A DNA stretch of 7,064 nucleotides, taken from the NCBI GenBank assembly GCA_013360985.1, contig JABWAM010000151.1, positions 1-7,064 on the forward strand. The letters run 5' to 3'. This DNA comes from Verrucomicrobiia bacterium (GTDB taxonomy: Bacteria; Verrucomicrobiota; Verrucomicrobiia; JABWAM01). The position numbers were made by a program, and so were the translations under genes. The notes under the pieces were generated by a model. It worked only from the letters and a program-made list of their open reading frames with translations. It was not told where the DNA came from and ran no database searches. Below, piece after piece: positions 5,901-7,064 of this stretch. The first letter of the stretch is position 1. Every line of letters starts with the position of its first letter.

Positions 5901-7009
5901 AGTGGCCGGTTTTGACTGATCGCCGACACCAGGGCGGCAGTGGTCAGACGATGGCGACAGAAGGTGAGGATGTTGTCCAGATGGCGTTCGAACATGTCGG
6001 CGACCTTCATCATGGGGCGAAGCTTGGTCCGAGCGACCCTCACCGAGCGGTAGCTCCAGAGGTGGCGGATGGTTTCCTTCATGGCCCAAGCCTTGGAGGT
6101 CATGAGGTTGGCGGTCTTGATGGCTTGGAAGTCGTGCTTTTGCTCGGGCGTCCAGTCGGACGGATTCTTGAGCCAGAGGTACTTGGTCGCCTTGAGCAGA
6201 TCGAAGCCCTCTTCCTGCAGCTGGCGGTGTTCCTGCTTGCGCACGGTGTTGAGCCCTTCCTGAACGTGTCTCATCAGGTGAAAACGATCGTGAACGATCT
6301 TCGCAATGGCCCCGGGCACGTGCGCCACGGTCGCTTCCCAGTAGGGACGGTGGAGATCCATGGCGATCGCCTCCACTTCCGCCAGGCGCTCCGGCCTCTG
6401 CGCCTTCCAAAAGCTCGCCAGCGATTCGGTGTCCCGCCCCTCGGTGATGTGCTCCACCTTCGCGCCTCCTTCCCCACTCGTGTTGGCCACCAACGTCAGG
6501 TCGTCGTGCCCCTTGCGAAACGCCTTCTCGTCCACCAAGACCTGCTTCAACGGCGCCTGACGCCGCTGTTCCAAACCGCGCGCGACGGCCCGCTCCGCAA
6601 TCGCCCAGGCGCCCTCCCAACTGATCCTCAGCGCCGTCGCCGCCGCCGTCACATCCGAGTCCTTCAAAAGCATGATCGCCAGCGCTTCGAACATCAGCGT
6701 CCAACGGCTGCCCTTCTCCGCCCACGGCACCTCCACATCCAGAACCCCGTGCTCAGCGCACTCCACCCGCGGAAAGCGCCCCTCCAAAATCGTCTTCATC
6801 TGGCAGGTGTCCAGATGTCGCCACCGCCGATCCCGATGATCGTAGAGCGGCATCCGCTTCCCACACTCGGGGCACACAAACCGGCTCCCTTCTCGATAGC
6901 GCACCACCACACGCACCTCCTTCTCCGCGGTCTTCAGGTTCACCGCATCAACCATCCACGGGCTCTTCAGCCCAAGAATGCCTTCGTAGAGTTCTTTGCT
7001 TGTCATCAT
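5888..7009 (-). pseudogene. ISL3-family transposase, 3' end cut off by IS21
   Basis: The frame has 373 codons, but only residues 1-360 are native; the last 13 (VSAISQNRPLVIS) and the stop come from the IS21 end. ISL3 transposases are usually about 400-440 residues. Seen: an N-terminal zinc finger CPEC (46-49) with CAEHG (84-88), a helix-turn-helix region (about 115-145), and the first two catalytic acids in VLVDEKAF (Asp160) and AIAMDLHRPY (Asp218). The native part ends HLDNILTFCRHRLTTAAL, exactly where the family continues into its E-G-x-N motif carrying the third catalytic residue, so that glutamate is lost. Between WSYRSV (318-323) and LRPMMKV (330-336) the protein also seems shorter than relatives. 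ATG 7007-7009 is used; a second ATG follows at once. There is no strong ribosome-binding site. Confidence 0.88.
5902..5928 (-). repeat. IS21 terminal inverted repeat, istA side
   Basis: Read on the minus strand it starts TGTCGGCGATCAGTC and ends AAAACCGGCCAC, matching the istB-side end. The terminal TG at 5927-5928 marks the junction with the ISL3 transposase gene. Confidence 0.85.
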
Positions 7010-7031
7010 CCCGCAACCATGCCATCTTCAG

Positions 7032-7058
7032 CCTCGGTTCGCCCACACAGAACCGGGG
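7032..7058. repeat. Hairpin at the transposase-side end of the ISL3 element
   Basis: CCTCGGTTC (7032-7040) pairs with GAACCGGGG (7050-7058), a 9-bp stem with one T-G wobble and a 9-base loop. It overlaps the terminal repeat and lies upstream of the transposase start, so transcription entering from outside the element could fold it. A protective role against impinging transcription is only inferred. Confidence 0.45.
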
Positions 7059-7064
7059 AGAGCC
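7055..7064 (-). repeat. ISL3 terminal inverted repeat at the window end
   Basis: Read on the minus strand from 7064 this is GGCTCTCCCC, matching the remnant at 3336-3345. The sequence ends on the first base of the repeat. Confidence 0.55.

Larger units (their letters stand above)
3346..5928 (-). mobile_element. Complete IS21-family insertion sequence (2583 bp)
   Basis: Imperfect terminal inverted repeats of 28 and 27 bases bound the element, starting TGCCAGCGATCA on the left and TGTCGGCGATCA on the right (read inward) and both ending AAAACCGGCCAC. Inside are overlapping istA and istB in the usual order, and a second copy of the end motif lies inside the istA-side end, as expected for IS21 transposase-binding sites. 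The size is normal for the family. Both genes are intact, so the copy may be active. The flanks are CCAC (3342-3345) and CCAG (5929-5932), so no perfect 4-8 bp target duplication is present. It sits in an ISL3 transposase gene. Confidence 0.92.
3336..7064 (-). mobile_element. ISL3-family element, interrupted and partly deleted by IS21
   Basis: GGCTCTCC begins at 3336 on the plus strand and occurs reading inward from 7064 on the minus strand; the first ten bases agree at 9 positions. ISL3-family ends typically start GGCTCT, and an ISL3 transposase starts 55 bases inside the right end. IS21 occupies 3346-5928. Only about ten bases of the distal (left) ISL3 end remain, while the transposase is cut at 5929, so the end of its gene and most of the left end are missing. 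The right end coincides with the last base of the window, so the 8-bp target duplication normally made by this family cannot be tested. Left flank: TGATTTCG. Confidence 0.65.

Noticed and set aside
3342..5932. CCAC/CCAG as an IS21 target duplication
   Set aside because: Only 3 of 4 bases agree; this could be one mutation but is too short and imperfect to claim.
1..7064. CRISPR array, tRNA, rRNA or defence genes
   Set aside because: I saw no regularly spaced repeats, no cloverleaf or rRNA-like sequence, and no defence-type domains apart from the IstB ATPase of the IS.

Overview
The window is GC-rich chromosomal DNA from a bacterium. It has one cut-off gene at the left edge, two intact genes that read as polyamine metabolism, and on the right a nested pair of insertion sequences. 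No gene here fixes the taxonomy. High GC, weak or absent Shine-Dalgarno sequences, a bacterial deoxyhypusine-synthase homologue next to a eukaryotic-like fold-III ornithine decarboxylase, and IS-rich accessory DNA would fit the PVC group (for example Verrucomicrobiota), but that is a low-confidence inference.

Layout. Bases 1-178 (minus) hold the first 59 codons of an unrecognised protein that runs off the left edge. A 288-base divergent intergenic region follows. Bases 467-1621 (plus) encode a 384-residue deoxyhypusine-synthase-family protein with the catalytic lysine loop. Bases 1622-1933 are non-coding but full of structure: a dispersed repeat hairpin, an 11-bp stem with a T-run that looks like a terminator, and a perfect 10-bp inverted repeat. 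A promoter-like pair sits so close to the next ATG that the message may be leaderless. Bases 1934-3091 (plus) encode a 385-residue fold-III (alanine-racemase fold) ornithine/lysine decarboxylase. A 244-base intergenic stretch carries a second, inverted copy of the dispersed repeat.

From 3336 to the last base is mobile DNA. The outer element is ISL3-like: its transposase is on the minus strand, and GGCTCTCC occurs in inverted orientation at 3336-3343 and 7057-7064. An IS21-family element (3346-5928, 2583 bp) lies inside it with both terminal repeats, istA and istB. The ISL3 transposase is cut after residue 360, and only about 10 bp of its distal end survive on the other side of IS21. The coding DNA expected for the last catalytic glutamate is absent from the window. 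No clear target duplication flanks IS21, so insertion plus deletion is the simplest history.

How the genes work together. The decarboxylase would make putrescine from ornithine. The deoxyhypusine-synthase homologue, in a bacterium without eIF5A, most plausibly uses putrescine and/or spermidine to make homospermidine or a related polyamine. The terminator and internal promoter between them suggest separate transcription units. istA and istB overlap by ATGA and should be translated in a coupled way; the IS21 copy looks complete and potentially active, while the ISL3 transposase is dead.
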